Source of the DNA: Methanothermobacter sp.
GTDB lineage: Archaea; Methanobacteriota; Methanobacteria; Methanobacteriales; Methanothermobacteraceae
DNA: 64,000 nucleotides
Direction of reading: 5' to 3'
NCBI RefSeq assembly: GCF_030055435.1
Contig: NZ_JASFYG010000001.1
Span: forward strand, 144,154-208,153
In this document: one piece after another, positions 18,688 to 28,282 of the stretch
Layout of the letters: every line of letters begins with the position of its first letter
How positions within the stretch are numbered: position 1 is the stretch's first letter
Notes under the pieces: generated by a model
The model's database searches: none
Told to the model about the DNA's origin: nothing
Seen by the model: only the letters and a program-made list of their open reading frames with translations
Position numbers and translations under genes: made by a program

Positions 18688-20631
18688 TTATTTTGATGAG
18701 GACCCCTTGAGGGACATTATCTGGTCCCTGAGCCTCGCGGCCCTCTCGAATTCCAGGTTCCTTGCGGCCTCACGCATCTCGGCCTCAAGGTCCTTTATTA
18801 TGACCTCAAGTTCATCCCGGGGTATCTCCTCAGCCTTAATCTCCTCTTTCTCCTTCTTCTCCCTGAGGGTCCTTCTTGTGCTCCTTGGCTTTATACCGTG
18901 CCTGCGGTTGTACTCCATCTGGAGCTTTCTTCGCCTGTTGGTGGTCTCAACCGCTGCTTTCACCGCATCTGTGAGTCTGTCGGCGTATATCAGAACCTGG
19001 CCGTTGACGTTCCTGGCGGCCCTACCGATTGTCTGTATGAGGGAGGTCTCTGATCTGAGGAAGCCCTCCCTGTCGGCGTCGAGGATAGCCACCAGTGAAA
19101 CCTCCGGTAGGTCCAGCCCCTCCCTGAGGAGGTTCACACCCACCAGGCAGTCGAATTCGCCACGTCTGAGGTCGTCTATGATCTCAATACGCTCAAGGGT
19201 GTCTATCTCAGAGTGGAGGTACCTCACCCTCACACCAACCCGTGAATAATAGTCGGTGAGGTCCTCTGCCATCCTCTTGGTGAGGGTGGTTACGAGAACC
19301 CTCTGGCCAAGGTCAACCCTCCTTCTTATCTCAGAGAGGAGGTCGTCAACCTGTCCCTTAACCGGCCGGATCCTGACCTCAGGGTCCACGAGGCCAGTGG
19401 GCCTTATGATCTGTTCAACGATGTTCTGGCTCCTTGAAAGCTCATATTTACCCGGGGTTGCAGAGACATAGATCACCTGGTTTATGCTCTCCTGGAATTC
19501 ATCGAAGCGCAGCGGCCGGTTCTCCTTTGCACTGGGGAGTCTGAAGCCGTACTCAACGAGTGTCTCCTTCCTTGCCCGGTCACCGTTGTACATGCCCCTT
19601 ATCTGGGGGACGGTCACGTGTGATTCATCTATAACCGTCAGGAAGTCATCGGGGAAGTAGTCGAGGAGGGTGTTGGGTTTCTCACCCCACCTCCTGCCGC
19701 TGAGGTGCATTGAGTAGTTCTCTATGCCCTGGCAGTAGCCCATCTCCCTTAGCATCTCCATGTCGAATCTCGTCCTCTGCTCCAGGCGCTGGGCCTCAAG
19801 GAGTTTATTCTGGGCCCTAAGTTCCCTTAGCCGATCCTCAAGTTCCTCCTCTATCGACTCTATGGCCCTCTGGAGTCTGTCCTCAGGGATCACGAAGTGC
19901 TTGGCAGGGAATACCGTTATGCGGTCCAGTTTCTGCAGCCTCTTACCTGTTACCCTGTGGACAGTTGATATGGAGTCCACCTCGTCCCCGAACAGTTCTA
20001 TCCTGATGGGGGGTGTTCCGTGGATGGGGTTTATCTCTATGGTGTCGCCGCGGACCCTGAACTGGCCCCTGTCGAATTCCACGTCGTTCCTCTCGTACTG
20101 CATGCTTACAAGGCTTGAGAGGATCTCCTCCCTCCCGATGGTGGAGCCAACCTCAAGGTGGAGGGTGAACTCACCGTAATCTGCGGGGGCCCCTATGCCG
20201 TAGATGCAGGATACACTGGATACCACTATAACGTCATCCCTGGATAGGAGCGCCTGGGTTGCTGAGTGCCTCATCCTGTCTATCTCATCGTTTATTGAGG
20301 CCTCCTTGTCTATGTAGGTGTCTGTCTGTGGTATGTAGGCCTCTGGCTGGTAGAAGTCATAGTAGCTCACGAAGTACTCCACTGCATTATCAGGGAAGAA
20401 GTCCCTGAACTCCTCGTAGAGCTGCGCAGCCAGTGTCTTGTTGTGGGATATGACCAGTGTTGGTTTCTGGACCTCCTCGATGACATTGGCGATGGTGAAG
20501 GTCTTACCTGACCCTGTGACCCCCAGGAGGGTCTGCTCCCTCATCCCTGAGTTTATACCCTCAACGAGGGACCGTATCGCCTTTGGCTGATCCCCGAGGG
20601 GTCTGTAATCTGATACCAGTTTAAATTTCAT
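18688..20631 (-). CDS. uvrB: UvrB, excinuclease ABC subunit B
   Basis: About 647 residues, full length. Walker [13 protein letters not shown], the strand-clamping beta-hairpin region [20 protein letters not shown], helicase motifs DESHVT and [21 protein letters not shown], and a C-terminal UvrB-UvrC interaction motif ([17 protein letters not shown]). It verifies damage and recruits UvrC. The start is ATG 20631 with AGTGATTTG upstream; a GTG codon precedes it. It is divergent from uvrC across a 207-bp control region and leads the uvrBA operon. Confidence 0.97.
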   Translation of the reverse strand: MKFKLVSDYRPLGDQPKAIRSLVEGINSGMREQTLLGVTGSGKTFTIANVIEEVQKPTLVISHNKTLAAQLYEEFRDFFPDNAVEYFVSYYDFYQPEAYIPQTDTYIDKEASINDEIDRMRHSATQALLSRDDVIVVSSVSCIYGIGAPADYGEFTLHLEVGSTIGREEILSSLVSMQYERNDVEFDRGQFRVRGDTIEINPIHGTPPIRIELFGDEVDSISTVHRVTGKRLQKLDRITVFPAKHFVIPEDRLQRAIESIEEELEDRLRELRAQNKLLEAQRLEQRTRFDMEMLREMGYCQGIENYSMHLSGRRWGEKPNTLLDYFPDDFLTVIDESHVTVPQIRGMYNGDRARKETLVEYGFRLPSAKENRPLRFDEFQESINQVIYVSATPGKYELSRSQNIVEQIIRPTGLVDPEVRIRPVKGQVDDLLSEIRRRVDLGQRVLVTTLTKRMAEDLTDYYSRVGVRVRYLHSEIDTLERIEIIDDLRRGEFDCLVGVNLLREGLDLPEVSLVAILDADREGFLRSETSLIQTIGRAARNVNGQVLIYADRLTDAVKAAVETTNRRRKLQMEYNRRHGIKPRSTRRTLREKKEKEEIKAEEIPRDELEVIIKDLEAEMREAARNLEFERAARLRDQIMSLKGSSSK

Positions 20632-20838
20632 CACAAATCACTTAAAATGAGAAACTCGATTTATGGTGAAAATATATTTCAGGTCACATTATATATACCT
20701 TTGCAGTTAGAAGAGTGATACATCAAGTATACATCTGCAGTCTTAGAATGTTAAAGGAATGATACATCGACGGATACCTCTGCAGTTAGAAGGGACAGAT
20801 ATACAGCTGCACTTTTAGAATCTTAAAGGGATGATAGG
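20632..20838. promoter_or_regulatory. Divergent uvrB/uvrC control region with imperfect tandem repeat
   Basis: 207 bp between divergent uvrB and uvrC. A minus-strand TATA-like AATATATTT (about 20671) suits uvrB, and a plus-strand ATTATATATACC (about 20688) suits uvrC. Between that and the uvrC start lie two diverged copies of a 65-75 bp unit: copy one about 20694-20763, copy two about 20773-20838. Both contain CTGCAGTTAGAAG near the left end and TTAGAATNTTAAAGGNATGAT at the right. The right part of the unit includes the uvrC ribosome-binding region, so the 5' leader of uvrC has been duplicated. Confidence 0.65.
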
Positions 20839-22578
20839 TTGACAAGGGTAAGGGATGCAGGGAAACTTCCAGACAGGACAGGTGTTTACATATTCCGTGA
20901 TGAAAAAGATAGGGTCCTCTACGTTGGCAAATCGGTCTCAATAAGGAAGAGGGTCGCATCATACTTCCGGGAACATGAGAACCCCCGCCTCAGGGTCATG
21001 ATGAGGCACCTTGACAGCATAGAGTACATCCTCACAGAGAATGAAAAGGAGGCCCTCATCCTTGAATCCAACCTAATAAAGAGGTACAGGCCCCCCTACA
21101 ACGTCCGCCTCAAGGACGATAAGAGGTACCCATTCATAAAGATAACAGATGAGGAATACCCCCGTGTAATCATAACAAGGACCATCGGGGGTGACAGTGC
21201 AAGGTACTACGGGCCATTCACCGATACCGGGTCTGTGAGGAAGACCCTGAAGTTCATAAAGTCCCTATTCAGGATCAGAAGCTGCAGAAGGATGGATGGG
21301 CCCTGCCTCAACAGCCAGATAGACCTCTGCCATGCACCCTGCGATGGGAGGATAAGCAGGGAGGACTACCTTGAGATCATCGAAAGGGTGGACCTCTTCT
21401 TCCAAGGCCGATACCGGGAGGTTATTGAGGATCTTGAGGTGGAGATGCACGATGCCTCAGAAAAACTGGAGTTTGAGAGGGCCGCGGTTATCCGGGACCA
21501 GATTGAATCTATACGTGAGGTTATGGAGAGGCAGTACGCGGCCTTCACAGACTCCATTGACCAGGACATAGTGGCCCTGGAGACCAGCGGGGATAACTCC
21601 GTCGTTGTGGTTCTGCAGATCCGTGACGGTAAGATCACAGGTAAGGACGACTTTATGCTGAGGGGCTCTGCAGATAGGAGGGAGATCCTCGAGTCCTTCA
21701 TCAAGCAGTACTATGCAATCCCCCGTTATATACCATCAGAGATCCTGGTGCAGTACCCGATAGGGGATGAGGTCATAGCAGAGTGGCTCTCTGAGCTCAG
21801 GGGTGGTGAGGTCAGGATACATTCACCAGAGGGGGGGTCAGGCAGGAGGCTCCTGAACATCGCCTGGAAGAACGCCTCCGTCATCCTCAAACAGAAGGGT
21901 AAGGTGAAGGATGCGCTCCTTGAACTCAAGGGTGAACTCAAGCTCCCCTCCATCCCCCGGCGGATTGAGGGCCTTGACATATCCAATATTGGTGGTGAAC
22001 ACGCAACCGGTTCAGTCGCCGTCTTCCTGGATGGTAAACCAGCCCCCGGAATGTACCGCCGCTACCGTATAAGGACCAGGGGACCGGATGACTATGCCAT
22101 GATGCGGGAACTCGTCATGAGGAGGTACTCCAGTCCTGAAACTGAAAAACCGGACCTTGTGCTTATCGATGGGGGTAAGGGGCAGCTCTCAGCGGCACTG
22201 GATGCCCTCAGGTCATGTGGTGTGGATGTGCCTCTTGTTGGCATAGCAAAGAGGGAGGAGGATATATACCTCCCAGGGCTTTCAGAGCCAGTTGAGGTAT
22301 CAGATGGCGCCCTTCAGCTTCTCAGACACCTACGTGACGAGGCCCACAGGTTTGCAGTTGAATATCACCGGAGGATCAGGGACAGAAAATCCCTTGAGTC
22401 AGAACTCGATAGTATAAGGGGTGTTGGTCCCAGAAGAAAGAGGGCCCTCCTGGAGCACTTTGGGAGTGTTGAGGGTATAGGGAAGGCCAGTGTGGAGGAA
22501 CTTGCCACGGTAAAGGGTATGAACCGCCCGGTGGCAGAGAGGATATACAAACACTTCAGAAGGGGTGATAATGGCTGA
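20839..22578 (+). CDS. uvrC: UvrC, excinuclease ABC subunit C
   Basis: 579 residues. The N-terminal GIY-YIG nuclease domain (TGVYIFRDEKDRVLYVGKS) makes the 3' incision. A Cys-containing segment (CRRMDGPCLNSQIDLCHAPC) follows, then the UVR interaction motif (EFERAAVIRDQIESI, about 213-230), the RNase H-like nuclease domain for 5' incision (IEGLDISNIGGEHATGSV, LVLIDGGKGQLSAA), and a C-terminal helix-hairpin-helix pair (IRGVGPRRKRALLEHFGS). The start is TTG at 20839, with GGGATGATAGG just upstream; no in-frame ATG lies near. With uvrBA opposite, all three excinuclease subunits are encoded at one locus. Confidence 0.96.
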   Translation: MTRVRDAGKLPDRTGVYIFRDEKDRVLYVGKSVSIRKRVASYFREHENPRLRVMMRHLDSIEYILTENEKEALILESNLIKRYRPPYNVRLKDDKRYPFIKITDEEYPRVIITRTIGGDSARYYGPFTDTGSVRKTLKFIKSLFRIRSCRRMDGPCLNSQIDLCHAPCDGRISREDYLEIIERVDLFFQGRYREVIEDLEVEMHDASEKLEFERAAVIRDQIESIREVMERQYAAFTDSIDQDIVALETSGDNSVVVVLQIRDGKITGKDDFMLRGSADRREILESFIKQYYAIPRYIPSEILVQYPIGDEVIAEWLSELRGGEVRIHSPEGGSGRRLLNIAWKNASVILKQKGKVKDALLELKGELKLPSIPRRIEGLDISNIGGEHATGSVAVFLDGKPAPGMYRRYRIRTRGPDDYAMMRELVMRRYSSPETEKPDLVLIDGGKGQLSAALDALRSCGVDVPLVGIAKREEDIYLPGLSEPVEVSDGALQLLRHLRDEAHRFAVEYHRRIRDRKSLESELDSIRGVGPRRKRALLEHFGSVEGIGKASVEELATVKGMNRPVAERIYKHFRRGDNG

Positions 22579-22728
22579 ATTCCCTCCATATGGTTTTCTA
22601 CAGTTTAGAAGTGTTTTATGGGGTGATAACGGAATTTTCCAGCAAATTATTTATACTGATCATTTACATAATATATCTAACTGTGTGAACTTTAATCCAG
22701 GGGATGGATGATATCCAGGGAGGATTGA

Positions 22729-23976
22729 ATGTCGCCTACAAGTTTGCTCGTTGTGGAAGATGAGAGTATAGTGGCTATGGACATCAAACACAGGGCCGAG
22801 GGCCTCGGCTACCGCGTGGTTGGCATGGCAGCCTCAGGTGAGGAGGCAATAAAACTTGCCCGTGAGGAGAAACCTGACCTTGTACTCATGGATATAGTGC
22901 TCAAGGGTGAAATGGACGGTATAGAGGCGGCAGAGGTCATAAGAGAGGAGATGAATATACCCGTTGTTTACCTCACAGCATACTCTGATGAGAAGACCCT
23001 CAGCCGTGCGAAGCTCACAGGGCCCTTCGGGTATATAATAAAACCCTTTGAGGATCGTGAGCTTCACAGTGCAATCGAGGTGGCCCTCTATAAACACAGG
23101 ATGGACAGTAAACTCCGCGAAAGTGAGGAACGCTACAGGGCACTCCTTGAGACATCACCCGATCCCATAATCCTCCTGGACTCTGACTCAAGGATACTCT
23201 TTGCAAACAGAACCGTTGAGGAGTTGACAGGGCTTAACAGGAAGAAGTTGAGGGGTAAGAAACTCTCCATCCTCGAAAGGAGGGGCCTAATATCAAGGGA
23301 TGTCCTTGAGAAGATCCTTGACCTCATGAACCATGATCATAAAACCTTTGAAATCGAATTTGTTGATGTGAAGGGTAGAAAGCACCACTTTGAGATACAC
23401 TCCACCACAATTGAGACAACAACCGAGAAGAACCTCCTCCAGATAATAGGGCATGACATAACAGGGAGGGTTGAGGCCGAGAAGAGGAGGGAGGAACTTA
23501 TCCGTGAGAGGTCAAAGGCCCAGCTTTATGGATTCGTTGTTTCGGCTGTGCCAGTCTTTGCATCATCAATTCCTCCACAGCTCAGAAATGCCATCATAAA
23601 GAACTTTGCGGACAGGTTTGAGAAGAACCTCAAACCCAACTTCCAGAGGATGATGGAGAAGCTGGGGGTTGTTGAGGATATCAGGTCAGGTAGGGCGCCC
23701 GAGAGGGTTTTCAATGCATACATAAAGTGGCTTTCAGGGTTTCTCGGGAACCTTGGAATTGAGACCGGGCTCCGAAAGGAGAAGTCACGGTATGTACTTG
23801 AATTTAAGACGTTTCCCTGGATCAATGAGGCACGTCAGAATCCCATCTTTTCACTCATATTCAGGGCCATGCTGATGAGGAGTTTCACCTGGACAGGTAT
23901 CAAGGGAAGCGTCATACAGACCTCAACACTGAGGAGCAGGGACGAGAACCTCACATTCGAATTCCATATGGTATAG
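22729..23976 (+). CDS. Receiver-PAS-MetOD1-like response regulator
   Basis: 415 residues. Intact receiver at 1-120 (LVVEDESIVAMDIKH, LVLMDIVLKGEMDG, VYLTAYSD, IIKPFEDREL), very close to that of the regulator at 11381. A PAS domain follows (about 128-245, ending GHDITGRVEAEKR), then the roughly 155-residue methanogen output domain (QLRNAIIKNF, KPNFQRMMEKL, FKTFPWINEARQNPIF). The cysteines found in the sister protein are replaced by Phe, Ser and Ile here. GGGAGGATTGA precedes the ATG. It is followed 62 bp later by the KaiC-like ATPase gene, which probably shares its transcript and may be its target. Confidence 0.85.
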   Translation: MSPTSLLVVEDESIVAMDIKHRAEGLGYRVVGMAASGEEAIKLAREEKPDLVLMDIVLKGEMDGIEAAEVIREEMNIPVVYLTAYSDEKTLSRAKLTGPFGYIIKPFEDRELHSAIEVALYKHRMDSKLRESEERYRALLETSPDPIILLDSDSRILFANRTVEELTGLNRKKLRGKKLSILERRGLISRDVLEKILDLMNHDHKTFEIEFVDVKGRKHHFEIHSTTIETTTEKNLLQIIGHDITGRVEAEKRREELIRERSKAQLYGFVVSAVPVFASSIPPQLRNAIIKNFADRFEKNLKPNFQRMMEKLGVVEDIRSGRAPERVFNAYIKWLSGFLGNLGIETGLRKEKSRYVLEFKTFPWINEARQNPIFSLIFRAMLMRSFTWTGIKGSVIQTSTLRSRDENLTFEFHMV

Positions 23977-24038
23977 AGAGGGGAGCCTCATATTTGAATT
24001 CATACATGTATCTGAATGGACTAATGGGGGGTAAATAA

Positions 24039-24752
24039 ATGGATGCTATACCTAGGTTAGGTACGGGGGTTAAGGGATTGGACGATATAATAGGGGGATA
24101 CCCGGAGGGGAGGAGTATTCTTGTAACAGGTGACGCCGGGGCTGGTAAAACCATCATGGCACTTCAATTTGCCATTGAGAGTGCCAGGAATGGACTTAAA
24201 ACAGTCTATGTTACAACAGAGGAAGACGAGACTGACCTGAGGATCCAGTGCGCCTCCCTTGGGTGGGATATAGATGAACTGATGGAATCAGGTACCCTGA
24301 AGATCATAGGACTCTCTGCAATAAGGGCAAGGCTCACAGAGGCGGAGATAAACATAGGCATTGAATCCGTCAAGGGAAACCTTCAGAAGATACTGGCCGA
24401 GATCCCGGAGGATACTGAGGTGCTTGTGATAGACAGTATAGGTAGCCATACAGAGAAACTAACAACACATGAGTTCCGGGACCAGTTTGACCTCCTCATC
24501 TACGAACTAAAGAAGAGGGGTATAACTGCATTGATAATCCTTGACAGCGCCACCTCAATGGAGTTCAATGAGATAGCCCTCTACGCGGTATACGGCGCCA
24601 TAAAGCTGATAAAGAGGGAGAACCCCTACACAGGTAGAAGGGAGAGGGTTATGGATATTATAAAGATGAGGAGCACAAGGACACCAATTGAATTTGTACC
24701 TTACATCATATCAGATAATGGCCTTGAGGTTATTGAGAATCCTGAGGAGTGA
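24039..24752 (+). CDS. Single-domain KaiC-like RecA-superfamily ATPase
   Basis: 237 residues. The KaiC/RadA-like N-terminal signature [14 protein letters not shown], Walker A GDAGAGKT (about 33-40), the paired catalytic glutamates in YVTTEEDE, Walker B VLVIDSIG and a C-terminal [12 protein letters not shown] segment typical of archaeal KaiC homologues. Only one RecA domain is present, whereas cyanobacterial KaiC has two. Archaeal single-domain members act in signalling (for example motility regulation) rather than timekeeping. Its position directly after a receiver-PAS-output protein supports a signalling role. There is no zinc finger or DNA-binding extension, so it is not RadA. Confidence 0.85.
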   Translation: MDAIPRLGTGVKGLDDIIGGYPEGRSILVTGDAGAGKTIMALQFAIESARNGLKTVYVTTEEDETDLRIQCASLGWDIDELMESGTLKIIGLSAIRARLTEAEINIGIESVKGNLQKILAEIPEDTEVLVIDSIGSHTEKLTTHEFRDQFDLLIYELKKRGITALIILDSATSMEFNEIALYAVYGAIKLIKRENPYTGRRERVMDIIKMRSTRTPIEFVPYIISDNGLEVIENPEE

Positions 24753-24910
24753 TACGGTACCATAATCAAATTATCTCATAATTGGAGAGTCCCCAGTGAT
24801 ATTAATTTTATTCTGATGCCTATCTGCGGGAGACATTTATTTAAAGCCTTAAGCTGGCGCATCGTTCCCATTTTCCAGGTACTTCAATCATAATATAATA
24901 ATTAGATAAA

Positions 24911-24960
24911 TTTATATATTACGTTATTACATTATTGATCAGAGTTATTCAAAAGGAGGT
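24911..24960 (+). promoter_or_regulatory. Promoter and strong ribosome site of the small Cys protein gene
   Basis: TTTATATATT at 24911-24920 is a good archaeal TATA box with an A-rich element just upstream. AAAAGGAGGT at 24951-24960 is a near-perfect Shine-Dalgarno sequence four bases before ATG 24965. The ATG thus lies about 45 nt after the TATA box, giving a very short leader. Confidence 0.65.
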
Positions 24961-24964
24961 TTGC

Positions 24965-25180
24965 ATGTTGAAGAGAAAGGTCGTAATAAAGGTCTTTGAA
25001 ATGAAAAAACAGTGCGAATTTCCTTGCCGGGTGAAAATTTCAGAGGAAACAGTCCACCAGTTTCTGAATGAGATCATGACCAGGGACGTGGTTATGGGCA
25101 GTAAATATGTTGTGGAGGTCTATGAAAACTGGTGTGACAGCCCATACATCTTCTATGTTGACGGAAAAATTAAACGTTAA
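24965..25180 (+). CDS. Small hypothetical protein with CxxxxC pair
   Basis: 71 residues, not recognised. The start is fixed by the strong GGAGGT site. The sequence begins basic (MLKRKVVIKVFEMKKQ), then has CEFPC (two cysteines spaced by three) near residues 17-21, an amphipathic helix (ISEETVHQFLNEIM), a beta-like strand (KYVVEVYENW) and a third Cys followed by SPYIFYVDGKI. The pattern of strands and a CxxxC pair suggests a small cytosolic fold with a possible redox or metal site. The strong TATA box and ribosome site imply high expression. It has its own promoter and ends just before the convergent M42 peptidase gene. Confidence 0.7.
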   Translation: MLKRKVVIKVFEMKKQCEFPCRVKISEETVHQFLNEIMTRDVVMGSKYVVEVYENWCDSPYIFYVDGKIKR

Positions 25181-25204
25181 ATCGTAGTAAAATAGGTGGA
25201 GGGT

Positions 25205-26227
25205 TTACAGCCTTTCAATTGCCTTAACAAGAAGGTCAACGGTCATCCTGATGTCCTTCATACTTGCCATGCTCACCGTTGTGTGGATGTACCTTGTGGG
25301 TACAGAGACCACACCTGCAGGTATACCCTCCCTTGTGAGGTGAATGGCTGTTGCATCGGTGGTTCCCCCCTCACTCACCTCTATCTGCACCGGTATATCC
25401 TCCTCCCCTGCCGTCTCAAGGAGCCAGTCCTTAACCCTTGGATGGGTTATTATACCCCTCCCACTCGCATCTGTGAGTATGACGGCAGGGCCACCGTCAA
25501 GCTTCGCTGGTGCCTCCTCCTCCTTCATACCAGGGTGATCCCCGGCTATTGTAACATCCAGGGCAAGGGCCATGTCAGGGTTGAGCTTGAAAGCTGAGGT
25601 CTTGGCACCCTTCAGCCCCACCTCCTCCTGGACCGTTCCAACACCGTAAACTGTTGCATCAGCATCGACCCTTTTAAGGACCTCAATCATTACAAGGCAC
25701 CCTATACGGTTGTCAAGGGCCTTCCCTGTGAATCTGGAATTGGGAAGTTCACTGTAGGATGCATGGAATGTGATGGGATCCCCCACAGAGACAAATTCCT
25801 CTGCATTCTCACGGGACTCTGCCCCTATATCGATGAACATGTTATCATGGGTTGTAACCTTCTTCCTCTCAGCGGCTTTCATCCGGTGTGGGGGCTTGGA
25901 TCCAATGACACCCATAACAGCGCCATTCTTCCCGTGGATCCAGACGGCCTGGTTGAGTATCATCTGATCATTGATTCCCCCTATCTTTGAAAACCTTATG
26001 AAGCCCTTCTTATCGATGTGCCTCACCATGAGGCCTATTTCATCCATATGGGCTGCGAGCATGACCGATGGGCCGGACCCGCCCTTGGTTGCGATGATGT
26101 TACCAAGCCTGTCCTCCTCTATCCTATCGACATGACCTTCAAGTTCAGATGATATGATATCCCTTACCTCTCCCTCAAATCCAGAGACTCCACTGGCAAG
26201 TGAGAGACGCTTCATGAGTTCCTTCAT
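25205..26227 (-). CDS. M42 family aminopeptidase/glutamyl aminopeptidase-type
   Basis: 340 residues. Dinuclear-metal peptidase of the M42 family: metal ligands in [11 protein letters not shown] (His/Asp), [11 protein letters not shown] (Asp), [10 protein letters not shown] (catalytic Glu plus Glu), [11 protein letters not shown] (Asp) and the C-terminal PTRYIHTTV (His). Members form tetrahedral dodecamers that trim peptides in the cytosol. I start at ATG 26227, preceded by GGTGATTGT; the longer frame to 26350 would overlap the upstream membrane-protein gene and lacks a start signal. It is 11 bp downstream of the small membrane protein gene, in one unit. Confidence 0.9.
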   Translation of the reverse strand: MKELMKRLSLASGVSGFEGEVRDIISSELEGHVDRIEEDRLGNIIATKGGSGPSVMLAAHMDEIGLMVRHIDKKGFIRFSKIGGINDQMILNQAVWIHGKNGAVMGVIGSKPPHRMKAAERKKVTTHDNMFIDIGAESRENAEEFVSVGDPITFHASYSELPNSRFTGKALDNRIGCLVMIEVLKRVDADATVYGVGTVQEEVGLKGAKTSAFKLNPDMALALDVTIAGDHPGMKEEEAPAKLDGGPAVILTDASGRGIITHPRVKDWLLETAGEEDIPVQIEVSEGGTTDATAIHLTREGIPAGVVSVPTRYIHTTVSMASMKDIRMTVDLLVKAIERL

Positions 26228-26238
26228 ACAATCACCGC

Positions 26239-26454
26239 TCATTTCCTGATGGATTTTATGATTATAAGAACCCCAATGATAACCAGCAGGGCCTGGGGCC
26301 AGAACCTTGAGTACTGTGGTGGTATAAGGCCTGATGCAAATGCAAACCATATAACACCTATTATCACCAGCATTGACCCAAGGTAGATCCCCCAGAGGCT
26401 TTTCCCATACTCTGGCTTTCTGGGTTTTCTTTTGATCTCAACTTCCTCTTCCAT
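26239..26454 (-). CDS. Small two-helix membrane protein
   Basis: 71 residues. A charged N terminus ([18 protein letters not shown]) is followed by two transmembrane helices (about 21-42 and 50-67) linked by a short loop with a PPQYSRFWP segment, and a basic end (IKSIRK). AGGAGGAATCC precedes the ATG. The charge pattern puts both termini in the cytoplasm. Such helix pairs resemble the transmembrane part of LiaF-like proteins but there is no further domain. It is co-transcribed with the M42 peptidase gene; no function can be assigned. Confidence 0.7.
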   Translation of the reverse strand: MEEEVEIKRKPRKPEYGKSLWGIYLGSMLVIIGVIWFAFASGLIPPQYSRFWPQALLVIIGVLIIIKSIRK

Positions 26455-26560
26455 TATGGATTCCTCCTCCTAATTCTATCTTCAAGCTGGTATAAAATAT
26501 TTGGCTGACACCCACTTTACATGAAATAAACTTATTAAATGTCCGGTACAATAGAGTACC

Positions 26561-27316
26561 ATGATTTCAAGGGACCATCCACGCTACCATTCACTTATGC
26601 AGAGAGAGAAAATAACAGATGCCTGGCGAAGGGGCATACTTGCAGACTCAGGAATGATCGCCCATGGAAGGGGTGAGGCCTTTGACTACCTGCTGGGTGA
26701 AGAGACAACAGAACCTGCCAGAAAGGCCATAAAAGCGGCAGCAGCAGCTCTTATCCTTGCAGAGAACCCAGTGATTTCAGTTAACGGGAACACCGCAGCA
26801 CTTGTCCCTGCAGAGGTTGTGGAACTTGCAGGGGAGATTGGAGGGAAAATAGAGATAAACCTCTTCCACAGGACAGAGAAGAGGGTGAAACTCATAGAGG
26901 CGGTCCTGAGGGAACATGGGGCATCAGAGATCCTTGGAACAGGCAAACTCATTCACATAGATGGTATAATGAGCCCAAGGGCAACAGCAAGCCCTGAAGG
27001 TATATACAGCGCCGATACAGTCCTTGTACCCCTTGAGGATGGTGATAGAACCGAGATACTGAGAAAATCCGGAAAAACTGTTATAACCGTGGACCTCAAC
27101 CCCCTATCACGTACATCAAGAATGGCCAGTATAAGCATAACAGATAACATTGTGAGGGCTTTACCGAACCTGATAGATGCCGTAAGGGAACTCAGGGATG
27201 CCCCAAGGGAGAAACTTGAGGAGATCCTCAGGGAATTTGACAACACAGAAAACCTGAAGGAAACCATAAAATTGCTTGATATAAGGCGTTACAATCCAGA
27301 GATTGAGTTCCACTAA
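26561..27316 (+). CDS. 4-phosphopantoate--beta-alanine ligase (archaeal phosphopantothenate synthetase)
   Basis: 251 residues, family COG1701/DUF137. Archaea phosphorylate pantoate first and then join it to beta-alanine with this ATP-dependent enzyme, giving 4-phosphopantothenate for CoA. Conserved segments include PRYHSLMQREKI, ISVNGNTAALVP (nucleotide/pantoate site), INLFHRTEKRV and VDLNPLSRTSRMASISITDN. The start is ATG 26561, with a TATA-like AAACTTATTAAATG about 30 nt before. It is followed 19 bp later by the UPF0200 kinase-like gene, and then UPF0201, probably one operon. Confidence 0.9.
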   Translation: MISRDHPRYHSLMQREKITDAWRRGILADSGMIAHGRGEAFDYLLGEETTEPARKAIKAAAAALILAENPVISVNGNTAALVPAEVVELAGEIGGKIEINLFHRTEKRVKLIEAVLREHGASEILGTGKLIHIDGIMSPRATASPEGIYSADTVLVPLEDGDRTEILRKSGKTVITVDLNPLSRTSRMASISITDNIVRALPNLIDAVRELRDAPREKLEEILREFDNTENLKETIKLLDIRRYNPEIEFH

Positions 27317-27335
27317 GAATACATAAGGTGTGAAC

Positions 27336-27872
27336 ATGGTGGTTATTGGAGTTTCAGGGATGCCAGGAGCAGGGAAGGGTGTTGTATCAAGGGTCGCCGA
27401 GTCCATGGGATTCCAGGTTATAAGGATGGGTGACGTTATAAGGGATGAAGCCAGAAAACGAGGTGAAGAGCCAGGGGTGACAGCTGTCCGCCTCAGGGAG
27501 GAATACGGTGAATACGTCGTTGCCGAGAAGTGTGTTGAAAGGATACAGAAGGCAAAATCCGAAAGGTTCCTTATAGAGGGGATAAGAAGCCCCCACGAGG
27601 TTGAAATATTCAGGAAGAAGTTCCCTGGATTCAGGGTGATATCTGTATTCTCAACGCGAAAGACAAGATTCAGACGCCTCAAAAAGCGTAGAAGAGAGGA
27701 TGATTCATCAAGTTACAGTGAATTCATTGAAAGGGATGAAAGGGAACTTGGATTCGGAATAGGGAATGTAATAGCTACCTCAGATTACATGATAGTCAAT
27801 GAGGGCCCCATCTGGAAGATAAAAAACCAGGCAAAAAAGATACTCAGAAAACTATGCGAGGAGGGGAGATGA
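27336..27872 (+). CDS. UPF0200 P-loop kinase-like protein
   Basis: 178 residues. P-loop GVSGMPGAGKGVVS near the N terminus, and a fold of the dephospho-CoA kinase/nucleotide kinase type: MGDVIRDEA, IEGIRSPHEVEIFR, DERELGFG and SDYMIVNEG. The archaeal dephospho-CoA kinase activity has been assigned to a different family (DUF359), so the substrate of UPF0200 is open; the neighbouring pantothenate gene keeps a CoA-related role possible. ATG 27336 has AAGGTGTG before it; the GTG two codons upstream is within that site. The stop overlaps the start of UPF0201. Confidence 0.85.
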   Translation: MVVIGVSGMPGAGKGVVSRVAESMGFQVIRMGDVIRDEARKRGEEPGVTAVRLREEYGEYVVAEKCVERIQKAKSERFLIEGIRSPHEVEIFRKKFPGFRVISVFSTRKTRFRRLKKRRREDDSSSYSEFIERDERELGFGIGNVIATSDYMIVNEGPIWKIKNQAKKILRKLCEEGR

Positions 27873-28273
27873 TGGATACTGTGAGGGTTGAGGTTCCGGT
27901 GCGAGCAACAGAGGACCCTGAAAAGGTCAGGGAAGCCGTTATGAACGTATTTCCAGACCTTGAAATTGAGAGCGATGGAGATTTCCTGAAGGGCGAAGGC
28001 AGTATTGAGAGCCTCAGTGAACTCAGGGAGGCCCTTGAGAGGCGGAAGATACGGCTAACCGCGAGAGGAATCCTAATTAAGAACATGAGGGGCAAATCAA
28101 CCCGTCTTTATATAAACAAGCAGGCGGCCCTCATAGGGCGTGTCAATGTTCTCGAGGAACCCATCACACCCCTTGGGGATATAATGGTAGAGATTGAGTC
28201 AGACGATATAATGGGGATCATTGACTGGCTTGCACCTGATGTATCCGGGGAAACGGATGAAAGTATGGATTAA
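27869..28273 (+). CDS. UPF0201 family protein
   Basis: 134 residues from ATG 27869 (or 133 from the adjacent ATG 27872). Acidic, with the family start VRVEVPVRATEDPEKVREAV and a second half with KSTRLYINKQAALIGRVN. UPF0201 proteins have a ribosomal-protein-L5-like fold and are proposed to bind RNA; no reaction is known. In many archaea the gene is adjacent to UPF0200, as here, with an ATGA-type overlap that shows translational coupling. The strong GAGGAGGGG site lies inside the end of the upstream gene. Confidence 0.85.
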   Translation: MMDTVRVEVPVRATEDPEKVREAVMNVFPDLEIESDGDFLKGEGSIESLSELREALERRKIRLTARGILIKNMRGKSTRLYINKQAALIGRVNVLEEPITPLGDIMVEIESDDIMGIIDWLAPDVSGETDESMD

Positions 28274-28282
28274 AAATAAAAG

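Noticed and set aside
18707-19249. Plus-strand frame of 180 codons opposite uvrB
   Set aside because: Ser/Leu/Arg-rich shadow caused by codon bias of uvrB on the other strand.
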